Origin: Azohydromonas australica DSM 1124
Lineage (GTDB): Bacteria > Pseudomonadota > Gammaproteobacteria > Burkholderiales > Burkholderiaceae_C
Direction: 5' to 3'
NCBI RefSeq assembly: GCF_000430725.1
Contig: NZ_AUMO01000044.1
Coordinates: 94,849-158,848 of the forward strand
Length of the DNA: 64,000 nucleotides
Shown: positions 1 through 9,491 of the stretch, one piece after another
Numbering within the stretch: the stretch's first letter is position 1
Layout of the letters: every line of letters begins with the position of its first letter
Notes under the pieces: model-generated
What the model was told of the DNA's origin: nothing
Database searches by the model: none
What the model saw: the letters and a program-made list of their open reading frames with translations, nothing else
Program-made: the position numbers and the translations under genes

Positions 1-333
1 ATGGACGAGGCGCGCTGGGAGACGCTGTACCGGCTGGCCGAGGTGCAGCGCTCGGGCCAGCCGGACAAGCCGCCCATGCGTCCCTGGGCCGGGTACCTGG
101 ACGAGATGCGGCGCTACCGCGCGCAGGGCGTGGTGCTGGACCTGGAAGAGAACGAGCTGGGCATCCGCTGCGTGGGCGCGCCGGTGCGCGACATCGGCGG
201 GCGCGTGGTGGCCGGCCTGAGCGTGGCCAGCGCCCTGCCCTGGATGCCCGAGGAACGCATGGCGCGGCTGGCACCGGTGGTGCGGCAGCGCGCGGAAAGC
301 CTGTCGAAGGAGCTGGGATGGATACCCGCATGA
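1..333 (+). CDS. IclR-family regulator, C-terminal effector domain (5' partial)
   Basis: The 110 readable residues match the end of the IclR effector-binding domain, with the usual run from VVLDLEENELGIRCVGAPV through AGLSVASALPWMPEERM to the final helix. The N-terminal winged helix and first half of the ligand domain are missing, so the gene begins left of the window; the ATG at position 1 is probably an internal methionine. It overlaps dgoK by 16 nt, so the two are likely co-transcribed. IclR proteins next to sugar-acid genes usually respond to the substrate or an intermediate; control of the galactonate genes here is inferred from position only. Confidence 0.85.
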   Translation: MDEARWETLYRLAEVQRSGQPDKPPMRPWAGYLDEMRRYRAQGVVLDLEENELGIRCVGAPVRDIGGRVVAGLSVASALPWMPEERMARLAPVVRQRAESLSKELGWIPA

Positions 334-1325
334 ACGAGGCCGGCAGCCCGGCCGCCGCCGCCCTGGTGGCGCTGGACTGGGGCACCTCCAGCCTGCGCGC
401 CTTCCTGATGGATGCCGGCGGCGCGGTGCTGGCCGAGCGCGCCGGCACGCACGGCATCCGGCACCTGCCGCAGCCCGGCCCCGCCGGCTTCAGGCAGGCG
501 CTGGCAGCCATCGCGGGCGACTGGCTCGACGCCGGCCCCGGCTTGCCGCTGGTGGCCTGCGGCATGGTCGGCAGCGCACAGGGCTGGCGCGAGGCGCCCT
601 ACGTGGGCTGCCCGGCCGACGTTGCCACGCTGGCCGCGCACGCCGCGCGCGTGGACGACGCGGCGCAACGCCCGCTGTGGATCGCGCCCGGGCTGCTGTA
701 CGAGCCCCCCGGCGCGGCGCCGGACGTGATGCGCGGCGAGGAAGTGCAGATCGCCGGCGCGCTGGCGCTGCAGCCGGCGCTGGCGCGGCGCGCCTGCATC
801 GTGCTGCCGGGCACGCACAGCAAGTGGGCCTGGATCGAACATGGCCGGGTCACGGCCTTCCGCACCTACATGACGGGCGAGGTCTACGCCGTGCTGCGCG
901 GGCACTCGCTACTGGGCCAGCTGATGGCCGCGCCAGCGCAGCCCGAGGCCGTGGCGGCGGACGCCGAAGCCGCCTTCGACGCCGGCCTGGAGGCAGCACG
1001 CGCCAGCCGCCCCGGCGACCTGACGCACCAGCTCTTCGCCACGCGCACGCTGGGGCTCACCGGGCGGGTGCCCGCGCACGCGCTGGCCGACTACCTCTCG
1101 GGGTTGCTGATCGGCCACGAGATCGTGTCGGCGCTGGCGCAGGGCGACCCGGCCGCCCAGGAGGACGCGCCGCTGCTGCTGGTCGGCGAAGCCGGGCTGA
1201 CGCGCCGCTACGCGCAAGCGCTGCAGCGCCTGGGCCGCGCGCCGGCGGCCGAGCTCGGCAACACCGCGCCGCAGGGGCTGTGGCGCTTCGCCGCGGCCGC
1301 CGGGCTGATCCATACCGCCACCTGA
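318..1325 (+). CDS. dgoK: 2-dehydro-3-deoxygalactonokinase
   Basis: Predicted to phosphorylate 2-keto-3-deoxy-galactonate with ATP to give the 6-phosphate, the second step of the DeLey-Doudoroff D-galactonate pathway. The 335-aa length fits DgoK, and the N-terminal phosphate-binding segment VALDWGTSSLRAFLMD is typical of the family. Glycine-rich ATP-site segments follow (for example LPGTHSKWAW near residue 165 and LLLVGEAGLTRRYAQAL near 290). The ATG at 318 is chosen because AAGGAG lies 5 nt upstream; a second in-frame ATG at 330 overlaps the IclR stop as ATGA. The next gene is the matching aldolase, which strongly supports the call. Confidence 0.93.
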   Translation: MDTRMNEAGSPAAAALVALDWGTSSLRAFLMDAGGAVLAERAGTHGIRHLPQPGPAGFRQALAAIAGDWLDAGPGLPLVACGMVGSAQGWREAPYVGCPADVATLAAHAARVDDAAQRPLWIAPGLLYEPPGAAPDVMRGEEVQIAGALALQPALARRACIVLPGTHSKWAWIEHGRVTAFRTYMTGEVYAVLRGHSLLGQLMAAPAQPEAVAADAEAAFDAGLEAARASRPGDLTHQLFATRTLGLTGRVPAHALADYLSGLLIGHEIVSALAQGDPAAQEDAPLLLVGEAGLTRRYAQALQRLGRAPAAELGNTAPQGLWRFAAAAGLIHTAT

Positions 1326-1341
1326 GCAAGGAGAACTTTTC

Positions 1342-1998
<657 letters not shown>

Positions 1999-2112
1999 GC
2001 CTCCACAGACCCACCCGCCCGCCAGGCCGGCAGCAGACCGGCCGGGGGCCGTGCTTTCCCAACCCGGCGCGCAAGGCGCCGCACCACCAAGAGCGAGCAA
2101 AAGGAGAGAGAC

Positions 2113-3075
2113 ATGACCCTGGACCGCAGAACCCTGCTGGTGGCCGGCCTGGGCGCGCTGGCGCTGGGCCCCGCGCCGGCGCTGGCGCAGGACTACCCGG
2201 CACGGCCCGTCGAGCTGATCGTCCCTTTCCCGGCCGGCGGCGGGACGGACGCGGTGGCGCGGGCCTTCGCGGACTCGTTGCGCAAGCACCTTCCACAGTC
2301 GGTGGTGGTGGCCAACAAGACCGGCGCCGGCGGCGCCATCGGCCTGACCGAAGTGATGTCCGCCCGCCCCGACGGCTACAAGCTGGGCGTCGGCACGGTG
2401 GAGATGACGATGCTGCCGCACCTGGGCACGGCGCGCTTCACGGCCGAGGACTTCGTGCCCATCGCGCTGCTCAACGCCGAGCCCAGCGCCATCACCGTGC
2501 ATGCCCAGGCGCCCTGGCGCACGGTGGAGGAGTTCCTGGCCCATGCCAGGGCCTACCCGGACAAGGTGCGCGTGGGCAACTCCGGCGTGGGCGCGATCTG
2601 GCACCTGGCGGCGGAGCAGCTGGGCCACAAGAGCGGCGTGAAGTTCTCGCACGTGCCCTACGCTGGCGCCAACCCGGCCATCAACGACCTGATGGGCGGC
2701 CACATCGAGGCCGTCTCGGTCAGCCCGGCCGAGGTGGCGCAGCACGTGGCCGGCGGCAAGCTGCGGCTGCTGGCCGTGATGGCCGACCAGCGCGCGAAGC
2801 GCTTCCCCGACGTGCCCACGCTCAAGGAGAAGGGCATCGACGTGAGCGTGAGCACCTGGCGCGGCATCGTGGCGCCGAAGCGCACGCCGCAACCCGTGGT
2901 GGACACGCTGCGCAGCGCCGCCCGCAAGGCCGCGGACGAGCCGGATTTCCGCGACGCGCTGGCGCGGCTGGACCTGACCCACGCCTGGGCTGACGCGCCG
3001 GCGTTCCAGAAGGTGATCGAGCGCGACAACGCCTTCTTCAAGGGCCTGATGGGCGAGCTCGGCATCGCCAGGTGA
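2113..3075 (+). CDS. Bug-family tripartite tricarboxylate transporter receptor
   Basis: Periplasmic solute-binding protein of the TctC/Bug family (320 aa). The N-terminus has a twin-arginine-like DRRTLLVAG followed by a hydrophobic stretch and ALAQ, a likely Tat-type signal peptide cleaved near residue 26. The mature part starts with YPARPVELIVPFPAGGGTD, the family hallmark, and has the expected central VPYAGANPAINDLMGG loop. A strong AAAGGAGAG lies before the ATG. No TctA/TctB membrane genes accompany it, as is common for the many orphan Bug proteins of Burkholderiales. Binding of galactonate or a related sugar acid is inferred from the dgo neighbours. Confidence 0.92.
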   Translation: MTLDRRTLLVAGLGALALGPAPALAQDYPARPVELIVPFPAGGGTDAVARAFADSLRKHLPQSVVVANKTGAGGAIGLTEVMSARPDGYKLGVGTVEMTMLPHLGTARFTAEDFVPIALLNAEPSAITVHAQAPWRTVEEFLAHARAYPDKVRVGNSGVGAIWHLAAEQLGHKSGVKFSHVPYAGANPAINDLMGGHIEAVSVSPAEVAQHVAGGKLRLLAVMADQRAKRFPDVPTLKEKGIDVSVSTWRGIVAPKRTPQPVVDTLRSAARKAADEPDFRDALARLDLTHAWADAPAFQKVIERDNAFFKGLMGELGIAR

Positions 3076-3201
3076 GCCGGCGTCGGCGCGTGCGGCGCGC
3101 CGGAGAAAAAGCCTGCGGGCGCGGTTCGTTGAAGAACGAGCGGCGGGTCAGGAGGGGATGACTTGCGCGTCGCACCGCCGCCCGCGGGCGCAAACCTGGG
3201 C

Positions 3202-4137
3202 TCAGGCGCGGAGGTTCAGCTGCGAGCCGGTCGAGGCCTGGCTGCCGAACTGGGCGCTGACGGCGGCGTACTGCTGCACCATCAGCTGCGCCAGCTTGGC
3301 GGCCTGCGCCTGCAGCGCGCCGTCCTGCGCCGAGCCGGAGGACGAGGCCTCGGAACCGGCCGCGGAGGACGAGGACGCCCCGGCCACCGTCTCCAGCGCC
3401 TGGCTCAGCGCGTCCTGCATCGCCGACGCCTCGGTGGCGTCGATGCTGTCGTCGCCGTTGGCGTCGGCCGCCTCCAGCAGCTTCTGCATCGCCCCCTTGA
3501 GCTCGCCCACCGCGCGCTCCTGCGCCGACACCACGCCGTCCTCGTTGGTGTCCAGCGGGTCGTAGGTGGTGCTGGACGAGCTCTCGGTGCTGTCACCGCC
3601 GCCCGGGCCGCCGGGACCGCCCATGCCACCCATGGCCTGGCCGCCCTGCGGACGGCCGGCGGCGAACTCCTCGGCGCTGAGCGAGCCGTCCTCGTCGGTG
3701 TCCAGGCGCTCCATCGCGCCGTCGTCCTCGATGCCCATCTTCTCCTGCAGGGCAGCCAGCTCGTCGCTGTCGATCGAGCCGTCGCCGTTGCCGTCCACCT
3801 TGGAGAACAGGTCGTCCTCGCCGCCGCGCTGCTGCGCGAACTCCACCGTGGAGCCGGGTTTGGGCATGAGCGCCTTCATGGCCGTGTCCAGCTCGGTGGC
3901 GTCCAGGCTGCCGCTGCCGTCGCCGTCGAGCGCGCTGAAGTCCACCGAGCTGTCGTTCGCGGCGGACGCGCTGGCGCCGGGGCGGTGCGACACCAGCTCC
4001 TGCAGCTCGCTGGCGTCCACGCCGCCGCTGCCGTCGGCATCGGCCCGCTTGAAAAGCGCCTCCTTCGAGGGCGGTTGGGGACGCTGCAGGGCGGAAAAAC
4101 CGCCGCCGCCGCTGCCGATCGATCCGATGCTGCTCAT
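3202..4137 (-). CDS. Multi-EF-hand calcium-binding protein
   Basis: A 311-aa acidic protein with six EF-hand loops of the DxDxDG type at about residues 33-44, 71-82, 115-126, 146-157, 196-207 and 225-236. The first four look complete; the last two (DTNEDGVVSAQE, DANGDDSIDATE) are slightly relaxed. A Gly/Ser-rich linker lies at 162-192. There is no signal peptide. The N-terminus (MSSIGSIGSGGGGFSAL) resembles the XopAW-like EF-hand proteins of plant-associated proteobacteria. The start at 4137 is preferred over a longer reading to 4224 because AAAGGA lies just upstream. It follows a histidine-kinase gene on the same strand with a 127-bp gap; a link to calcium signalling is inference. Confidence 0.88.
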   Translation of the reverse strand: MSSIGSIGSGGGGFSALQRPQPPSKEALFKRADADGSGGVDASELQELVSHRPGASASAANDSSVDFSALDGDGSGSLDATELDTAMKALMPKPGSTVEFAQQRGGEDDLFSKVDGNGDGSIDSDELAALQEKMGIEDDGAMERLDTDEDGSLSAEEFAAGRPQGGQAMGGMGGPGGPGGGDSTESSSSTTYDPLDTNEDGVVSAQERAVGELKGAMQKLLEAADANGDDSIDATEASAMQDALSQALETVAGASSSSAAGSEASSSGSAQDGALQAQAAKLAQLMVQQYAAVSAQFGSQASTGSQLNLRA

Positions 4138-4264
4138 GGGATGTCCTTTCCAGTGGGGAGTCGCAGCGATTCTGGAAATCCCAGGTATGTGGGGTATTGC
4201 CCGGGTGTGTCGGCGTTGACACATGGCCCGGCGTGGATGGCCGGAGCCCGACCGCCCTTCCTGC

Positions 4265-5461
4265 TCAAGCCAGCGGCAGCCGCACCAGCGCGCGCAGCCC
4301 GCCGCCCTCGCGGTTGTGCAGGCTCAGCGTGCCGCCCTGGCGCCGCACCAGGTCGTGCGCGATGTGCAGGCCCAGCCCCAGGCCGGCGCGGTGGCGGCCC
4401 CGCGGGTCGTCGGCCAGCTGCACGAAGGGGTCCAGCGCCGCCTGCAGCTGCGCCTGCGGGATGCCCGGGCCGTCGTCGTCCACGCTGATGCTCACCGCGT
4501 CGCCCTCGCGGCGCAGCGCCAGCCAGGCCTGCGTGCCGTGGCGCAGCGCGTTGTCCAGCAGGTTGTTGAGCACGCGGCGCAGCGCCACGGGCTGCACGCG
4601 CGCGGTCGCGGCCTCGCCCTCGCAGTGCACGGCCTCGCCCTGCTCCGCGCGGTCGTCGGCCAGGGCCTGCACCAGCGCCAGCAGGTCCGTGGGGCGCGCG
4701 GGCTCCAGCGCCTGCTCGCTGCGCACCAGCTCCAGCGCCGACTCCACCAGCGCGTCCATCTCGCGCAGGTCGGCGATGCAGCGCTGCGCCAGCGCCGCGT
4801 CCTCCAGCCGCTCCAGGCGCAGCCGCAGGCGCGTCAGCGGCGTGCGCAGGTCGTGCGAGACGGCGGCCATCAGCAGCGAGCGGGCGCGGAACTGCTGCTG
4901 CAGCTGCGCCGCCATGGTGTTGAACACGCGCGCGGCCTCGCGCACCTCCTGCGTGCCGCCCGCCTCGTCCAGCCGCGGCGGCGCCGCGTCCGAGCGCAGC
5001 GCGGGGCCGAGCTGCTGCGCCGCGCCGGCCAGGCGGCGCATTGGCGCCGTCACCCAGCGCGCGCCCCACCAGGCGGCCAGCGCGATGACCAGCAGCCGCA
5101 CGCCGTAGTCCAGCGCCAGGTCCGCCGGCGGCAGCCCGCCGCGGCGCGGCCACGCACCGGGCGGCGCGGACTCGGGGCCCCCTGCCGGCGCCGGCCCCAT
5201 CGCGTCAGGGCCAGGACCGGGTCCGGGTGGCCGCAACGCCCCCGGCCCGGGCGATGGCGGAGGGACATGCGGCGCCGTCCCCGGCACGCCGGGCGTGGGC
5301 GGCAGCGACGGGAAGGTGGGCAGCGGCATGTCCGCCGGCCGCATGGGCAGCGCGCCGCGCAGCATCACCACCGAGTAGGCGGCCAGGTGGCTAAGCACCA
5401 GGGCGGCCCACATCAGCAGGAAAAAACGCTTGAACAGCGAGTCACGCAGCAGCCGCTTCAT
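4265..5461 (-). CDS. EnvZ-type sensor histidine kinase
   Basis: A 398-aa membrane kinase. Two transmembrane segments (about 13-35 and 120-137) flank a short, very proline-rich periplasmic loop. A HAMP region and a HisKA domain follow, with phospho-acceptor His203 in AVSHDLRTPLTRL. The HATPase domain has the N box NLLDNALRHG, the G1 box VDDDGPGIP and the G2 box GLGLGLHIAHDL. The start at 5461 (MKRLLRDSLF) lies 28 bp after the stop of the response-regulator gene, giving a regulator-then-kinase operon. The loop is too short for a globular ligand-binding domain, so the signal may be membrane or envelope state; this is speculative. Confidence 0.93.
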   Translation of the reverse strand: MKRLLRDSLFKRFFLLMWAALVLSHLAAYSVVMLRGALPMRPADMPLPTFPSLPPTPGVPGTAPHVPPPSPGPGALRPPGPGPGPDAMGPAPAGGPESAPPGAWPRRGGLPPADLALDYGVRLLVIALAAWWGARWVTAPMRRLAGAAQQLGPALRSDAAPPRLDEAGGTQEVREAARVFNTMAAQLQQQFRARSLLMAAVSHDLRTPLTRLRLRLERLEDAALAQRCIADLREMDALVESALELVRSEQALEPARPTDLLALVQALADDRAEQGEAVHCEGEAATARVQPVALRRVLNNLLDNALRHGTQAWLALRREGDAVSISVDDDGPGIPQAQLQAALDPFVQLADDPRGRHRAGLGLGLHIAHDLVRRQGGTLSLHNREGGGLRALVRLPLA

Positions 5462-5489
5462 GGCCGCTCCCCGGCACCCGCACCCGCGC

Positions 5490-6206
5490 TCACGGGCCCA
5501 CCCGAACGTCGAGCTGGTAACCCTCGCCGCGCACGGTGCGGATGAGCTGGGGGTCACGCGGCGAGTCGCCGAGCTTCTGGCGCAGGCGCGAGACGCCCAG
5601 GTCGATGCTGCGCTCGTTGACCTCCACGCCCGGCACGCGCGTGAGCTCCACCAGCCGCTCGCGCGCCAGCACCCGGCCCGCGTGCTCGACGAAGGCCGAC
5701 AGCAGCCTGAACTCCGCCGCCGACAGCGACACCACCACGCCCTGCGGCGACAGCAGCTCGCGACGCAGCCGGTCGAAGCGCCAGCCCTCGAACTGCAGCT
5801 GCGCCGGCGCCTCGGCCGCGGGCGCGGCGCCGGCCCCCGCGCCGCGCCGGTTCCGCCGCAGCACGGCATGGATGCGCGCCACCAGCTCGCGCGGCTCGAA
5901 GGGCTTGCCGATGTAGTCGTCCGCGCCCAGCTCCAGGCCCAGCACGCGGCTGACCGGGTCGCCCTGGGCCGTGAGCATGATCACCGGCAGCGCCAGCTGC
6001 TGGACCACCTGGCGGCACAGCTCCAGGCCGTCCTCGCCGGGCAGCATCACGTCCAGCAGCAGCAGGTCGAAGCTTCCCTCGGCCAGCGCGCGGCGCATGG
6101 CCTCGCCATCGGGCACCGTGCGCACCGCCATGCCGTAGCGCTCCAGGTAGCCCTGCACCGCGTGGCGGATCTCGGCGTCGTCATCGACCAACAGGCAGCG
6201 GATCAC
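5490..6206 (-). CDS. OmpR-family response regulator
   Basis: A 238-aa regulator with a receiver domain (acidic LLVDDDAEIR near the start, phospho-acceptor Asp52 in LLLDVMLPGEDG, LTAQGD and the lysine of IGKPFEPREL), an Ala/Arg-rich linker, and a C-terminal winged helix ending in IRTVRGEGYQLDV. The GTG at 6206 is chosen because it places the receiver at the N-terminus. An ATG at 6356 would add 50 residues with no family similarity. The partner kinase follows directly. A 14-bp perfect palindrome lies 31 bp upstream of the GTG and could be its own operator. Confidence 0.92.
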   Translation of the reverse strand: MIRCLLVDDDAEIRHAVQGYLERYGMAVRTVPDGEAMRRALAEGSFDLLLLDVMLPGEDGLELCRQVVQQLALPVIMLTAQGDPVSRVLGLELGADDYIGKPFEPRELVARIHAVLRRNRRGAGAGAAPAAEAPAQLQFEGWRFDRLRRELLSPQGVVVSLSAAEFRLLSAFVEHAGRVLARERLVELTRVPGVEVNERSIDLGVSRLRQKLGDSPRDPQLIRTVRGEGYQLDVRVGP

Positions 6207-6236
6207 GGCTTCCAACGCCAAGCCCCTTTGGAATTG

Positions 6237-6250
6237 CAATCGCGCGATTG
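6237..6250. promoter_or_regulatory. 14-bp perfect palindrome upstream of the response regulator
   Basis: The sequence CAATCGCGCGATTG reads the same on both strands and lies in the 252-bp divergent region between the response-regulator gene and the TauE/SafE permease gene. Its position fits an operator for either gene. The identity of the binding protein is unknown. Confidence 0.4.
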
Positions 6251-6458
6251 TGGGGGCCGGCGTGAGCACAGACCCCGGCTCGCAAGCAATTGCAGCCGTC
6301 ACGGCCCTTATGAAGAACACGCTTACAAGCACGGAAAGCGCATAAGAAAGCAGCAAATGCTTCGTAGGCGGGCGGGTCCGTGCTCATTACTTTCATGGCT
6401 CAACATCGTTGCGCCCGGCATATGCCCGCTGACTGGCGGGCCGTGCGGGCCCCGCCCC

Positions 6459-7436
6459 ATGGAAGCACGCAATCCGCTCGAAGCCGTTCCTGTTCCCCTC
6501 GCCGCCGCAACCCAGGCCGCCGCTCCGCCGGGCGACTTCTCGGCCTCGCACCATCCCGACGACCATCCGGAGCTGCGCATCGCGCTGTGGGTGGCGGTGT
6601 CGATCCTGTGCGGGCTGCTGAGCTTCCTGGCCTGGCGGCTGTTCTTCGGCACGGAGGGCGTCAACGGGGTGCAGGTGGTGCGCGACGCGCTGGCCAACCC
6701 GACCTTCTGGAGCGCGGTAGCCGTGGGCCTGCTGGCGCAGGTGGTGGACGGCGCGCTGGGCATGGCCTACGGCGTCACGGCCACCACCTTCCTGCTGGGC
6801 GCGGGCGCCACGCCGGCGGCGGCCAGCGCCAGCGTGCACATCGCCGAGGTCTTCACCACGGGCATGTCGGGCATCTCGCACTGCAAGCTGGGCAACGTCA
6901 ACAAGTCGCTGTTCCTACGCCTGCTGGTGCCGGGCAGCCTGGGCGCGATCCTGGGGGCGGTGGTGATCACGCAGTTCGACGCCTCGGTGATGAAGCCCAT
7001 CGTCTCGGCCTACCTGCTGCTGATGGGGCTGTACATCCTGCGCAAGGCGTGGCGGGCGCGCTTGCAGCGCAAGGAGCCGCGCCACGTGGGCAAGCTCGCG
7101 CTGCTGGGCGGCTTCGTGGACGCCACGGGCGGCGGCGGCTGGGGCCCGGTGGTCACCAGCAACCTCATCGGCGCCGGCGGCGACCCGCGCACCACCATCG
7201 GCTCGGTGAACTTCGCCGAGTTCTTCCTGACGCTCTCCAGCGCCACCTCCTTCATCCTGCTGGCCGGCGAGCCCACGACGTGGCTGCTGGTGTCGGGCCT
7301 GGTGTTCGGCGGCCTGTTCGCCGCGCCCTTCGCCGCGCTGCTGTGCAAGCGGCTGCAGCCGCGCACGCTCATGACCATCGTGGGCTGCCTGATCACGCTG
7401 CTGAGCGCCTACAACGTGTGGCGCGCCCTGGCCTGA
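6459..7436 (+). CDS. TauE/SafE-family membrane transporter (TSUP)
   Basis: A 325-aa polytopic membrane protein with about eight hydrophobic helices. It shows the TSUP pattern of two related halves with glycine-rich helices: VDGALGMAYGVTATTFLLGAG in the first half and GGFVDATGGGGWGPVVTSNL in the second. The family exports or imports sulfur- or carbon-containing anions such as sulfite or sulfoacetate; the substrate cannot be read from sequence. The start at ATG 6459 gives a 37-residue soluble N-terminal tail before the first helix. The gene is divergent from the response regulator and convergent with the STAND gene, whose stop is 3 nt away. Confidence 0.88.
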   Translation: MEARNPLEAVPVPLAAATQAAAPPGDFSASHHPDDHPELRIALWVAVSILCGLLSFLAWRLFFGTEGVNGVQVVRDALANPTFWSAVAVGLLAQVVDGALGMAYGVTATTFLLGAGATPAAASASVHIAEVFTTGMSGISHCKLGNVNKSLFLRLLVPGSLGAILGAVVITQFDASVMKPIVSAYLLLMGLYILRKAWRARLQRKEPRHVGKLALLGGFVDATGGGGWGPVVTSNLIGAGGDPRTTIGSVNFAEFFLTLSSATSFILLAGEPTTWLLVSGLVFGGLFAAPFAALLCKRLQPRTLMTIVGCLITLLSAYNVWRALA

Positions 7437-7439
7437 GCC

Positions 7440-9491
7440 TCAGCCGCCCACGGCCAGCCACAGCTCGTAATGGCAGGGGCGGATCGACCTGGAGTCCTCG
7501 TAGCCGGGGACGAGCCGCGCCGGCACGTTGGGCAGGCCCGCCCGGCGCAGCGCGGCCGCCGCGGCCAGCGCGCCGACGCCCTCGGCGTTTCGGAAGTAGC
7601 GGACTTCCGTGTCGGCGGGCAGCTTGCGCGCCGGCAGCACCTCCGCCTTCATGACGTTGAAGCCGGCTTCGCGCAGCGCGGGCTTCACGCGCTCGATCAC
7701 CGCCAGGTCCGCCTCGCTGCCGACCTGCGGATAGAGCCGCCGCCCGGCGGGGCAGTCCGGCGGCGCCGGGGCCGGCTGCAGGCTGCTGTTGGCGTAGGAG
7801 CGCTGGGCTTCCGACAGCAGCTCGGTGGCCTGGGCCGGGGCTGATCCGCTCTTGAGCAGCTGGACGGCCTGGTCGACCTTGCGTTCGGCCGTAGTGAGGT
7901 TCTTCTGCGCGCTCTGCCACCGGTCGTACTGGCTCTGGGCCTGCAGCGCGCTGTCCCTCCACGCCGCTAGCGCCTCCTGCGCGCGCTGGCTCTCCTCGTG
8001 TGCGCGCTGCCGCTCGTTCCAGGCCCACACGGCCATCGCCCCGGCCCCGAAGACGGCGAGCACCAGCAGCCGGTTCATGCGCCGGAAACGGCGGCTCACG
8101 GCCTGCGCCTGCTCGGCACGCTGCTGCTCCTGCCGGGCTCGCTGCTCTTCCATTTCGGCGCGCTGCTCCAGCAGCACCCGCTCGGCGTTCTCCTTCTCGC
8201 GCAGCAGCCGCTGCGCGGCGTCCGCCTGCTGCAGCGCGGTCTGCGCGTGCCGCAGCGCCACCGCGGCCAGCCGGTCGTGCACCAGCTCCACCTGCGGGCC
8301 CTGCTCGGTGTTCTCCACGCGCAGCAGCCGCTGGTCCACCAGCTGCGCCAGCGCCGGACGCAGCTCGTCATCGACCGCCTCGACCGGAAACGGCCGGCGC
8401 GTACCGCCGTCGGTGATGAGCTCGTTCTCGACCCAGCGCGCCGCCGGCTCGCGCAGCGGCGGCGCCAGCGTGGCGAAGGCGTCGTCGTAGAAGCGGTCCA
8501 GGATCTGCGAGCCTCGGGCTTCCAGATCGTCCACCACCAGCGACGCCCCGGGCGGCTGCTGCGCCAGCCGGTCGGCGTTGAGGCTGGCGCAGACCAGGCT
8601 CAGCAGCGCCGGCTCGATGGCGCGGCTGGGCTGCAGCGCGCGCCCCGCGCCGTCGGCCGCCGCCTGGCGGCTCACGAAGTCCACGATGCGCGCTGCGTCC
8701 TGCGCCTTCACCAGCGTCCCGCCCGTCTGCCGCACCGCCTGCAGGGCCTCCTCGGCCGACATGGGCGTGAGCCGCACGCGCTGGGCGCCCAGCCGCGGAA
8801 TGAGGTGGACCCATGCCTCCACTTCGGGCAGGAAGTCCTCGCGCAGCGAGAGCAGGAAGCGGTAGCGCTGCGCGTCCAGGTCGATGCGGTCGAGCAGCGC
8901 GTCGTCTGCATCCAGCCGCGCGTCCACCGTGGGCGGCAGCCGGTTCTCCAGCAGGTCCCCGAGCTCGCAGAAGAGCCGCCGGCGCAGCTCCTCGTCCGGC
9001 TGCAGCGTGAAGACCTCCTCGAACTGGTCCAGCACGAAGACGATGCTCCAGGCACGGCCCTGCTCGTCGAGCAGCCGCTGCTGCCGGTCGTGCAGCTGCT
9101 CCCACAGCGCAGCGACGAAGTCGCCCTCGGCCGGCGCCGTGCGGGGCGGGCCCTCCCAGCGCAGCGGCTGCGCGGAAGCCGCCACGGCCGCGTCGAGCGC
9201 GCGCAGCAGCTGCGCCGACAGCGGGGCGGCCCCGGCGCCGTGCTCCAGGCGCCGCAGCGGCACCGGCAGCATCTGCCGCTCGCGCAGCAGCGGAAACAGC
9301 CCGGCCAGGAGCAGCGAGGTCTTGCCCAGGCCCGACTTGCCGAAGAGCACGCACACCGGCACGGCCAGCACCGCGCGCAGCAGGGCCTGCAGCGCCTCGT
9401 CGCGACCGTTGAAGAAGCGGCTGGCGGACTCGGTGAACGGCTCCAGCCAGGGCCACGGGTGCTGCGCGTCGATGCGGGTGCGCTCAGTCAT
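7440..9491 (-). CDS. Membrane-anchored STAND-type ATPase (nSTAND1-like)
   Basis: A 683-aa protein starting MTERTRIDAQHPWPWLEPF. The P-loop domain opens with a GRDEALQALLRAV segment, Walker A GKSGLGKTS at 51-59 and Walker B VFVLDQFEEVF at about 151-161, as in STAND ATPases of the nSTAND1 group. A winged-helix-like region (LVDQRLLRVENTE near 400) and a long charged coiled coil follow. One transmembrane helix lies at about 474-491, then a second coiled coil and a C-terminal domain at 585-683 with an EVRYFRNAEGVGA motif. No enzymatic effector domain is visible in it. Its start overlaps the end of the SIR2/TIR gene by 8 nt, so the pair is translated together; a switch or sensor role for the TIR partner is inference. 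Confidence 0.85.
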   Translation of the reverse strand: MTERTRIDAQHPWPWLEPFTESASRFFNGRDEALQALLRAVLAVPVCVLFGKSGLGKTSLLLAGLFPLLRERQMLPVPLRRLEHGAGAAPLSAQLLRALDAAVAASAQPLRWEGPPRTAPAEGDFVAALWEQLHDRQQRLLDEQGRAWSIVFVLDQFEEVFTLQPDEELRRRLFCELGDLLENRLPPTVDARLDADDALLDRIDLDAQRYRFLLSLREDFLPEVEAWVHLIPRLGAQRVRLTPMSAEEALQAVRQTGGTLVKAQDAARIVDFVSRQAAADGAGRALQPSRAIEPALLSLVCASLNADRLAQQPPGASLVVDDLEARGSQILDRFYDDAFATLAPPLREPAARWVENELITDGGTRRPFPVEAVDDELRPALAQLVDQRLLRVENTEQGPQVELVHDRLAAVALRHAQTALQQADAAQRLLREKENAERVLLEQRAEMEEQRARQEQQRAEQAQAVSRRFRRMNRLLVLAVFGAGAMAVWAWNERQRAHEESQRAQEALAAWRDSALQAQSQYDRWQSAQKNLTTAERKVDQAVQLLKSGSAPAQATELLSEAQRSYANSSLQPAPAPPDCPAGRRLYPQVGSEADLAVIERVKPALREAGFNVMKAEVLPARKLPADTEVRYFRNAEGVGALAAAAALRRAGLPNVPARLVPGYEDSRSIRPCHYELWLAVGG

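Noticed and set aside
6207..6356. A 50-residue hydrophobic N-terminal extension of the response regulator
   Set aside because: Response regulators of this class begin with the receiver domain, and the extension would cover the palindromic operator candidate.
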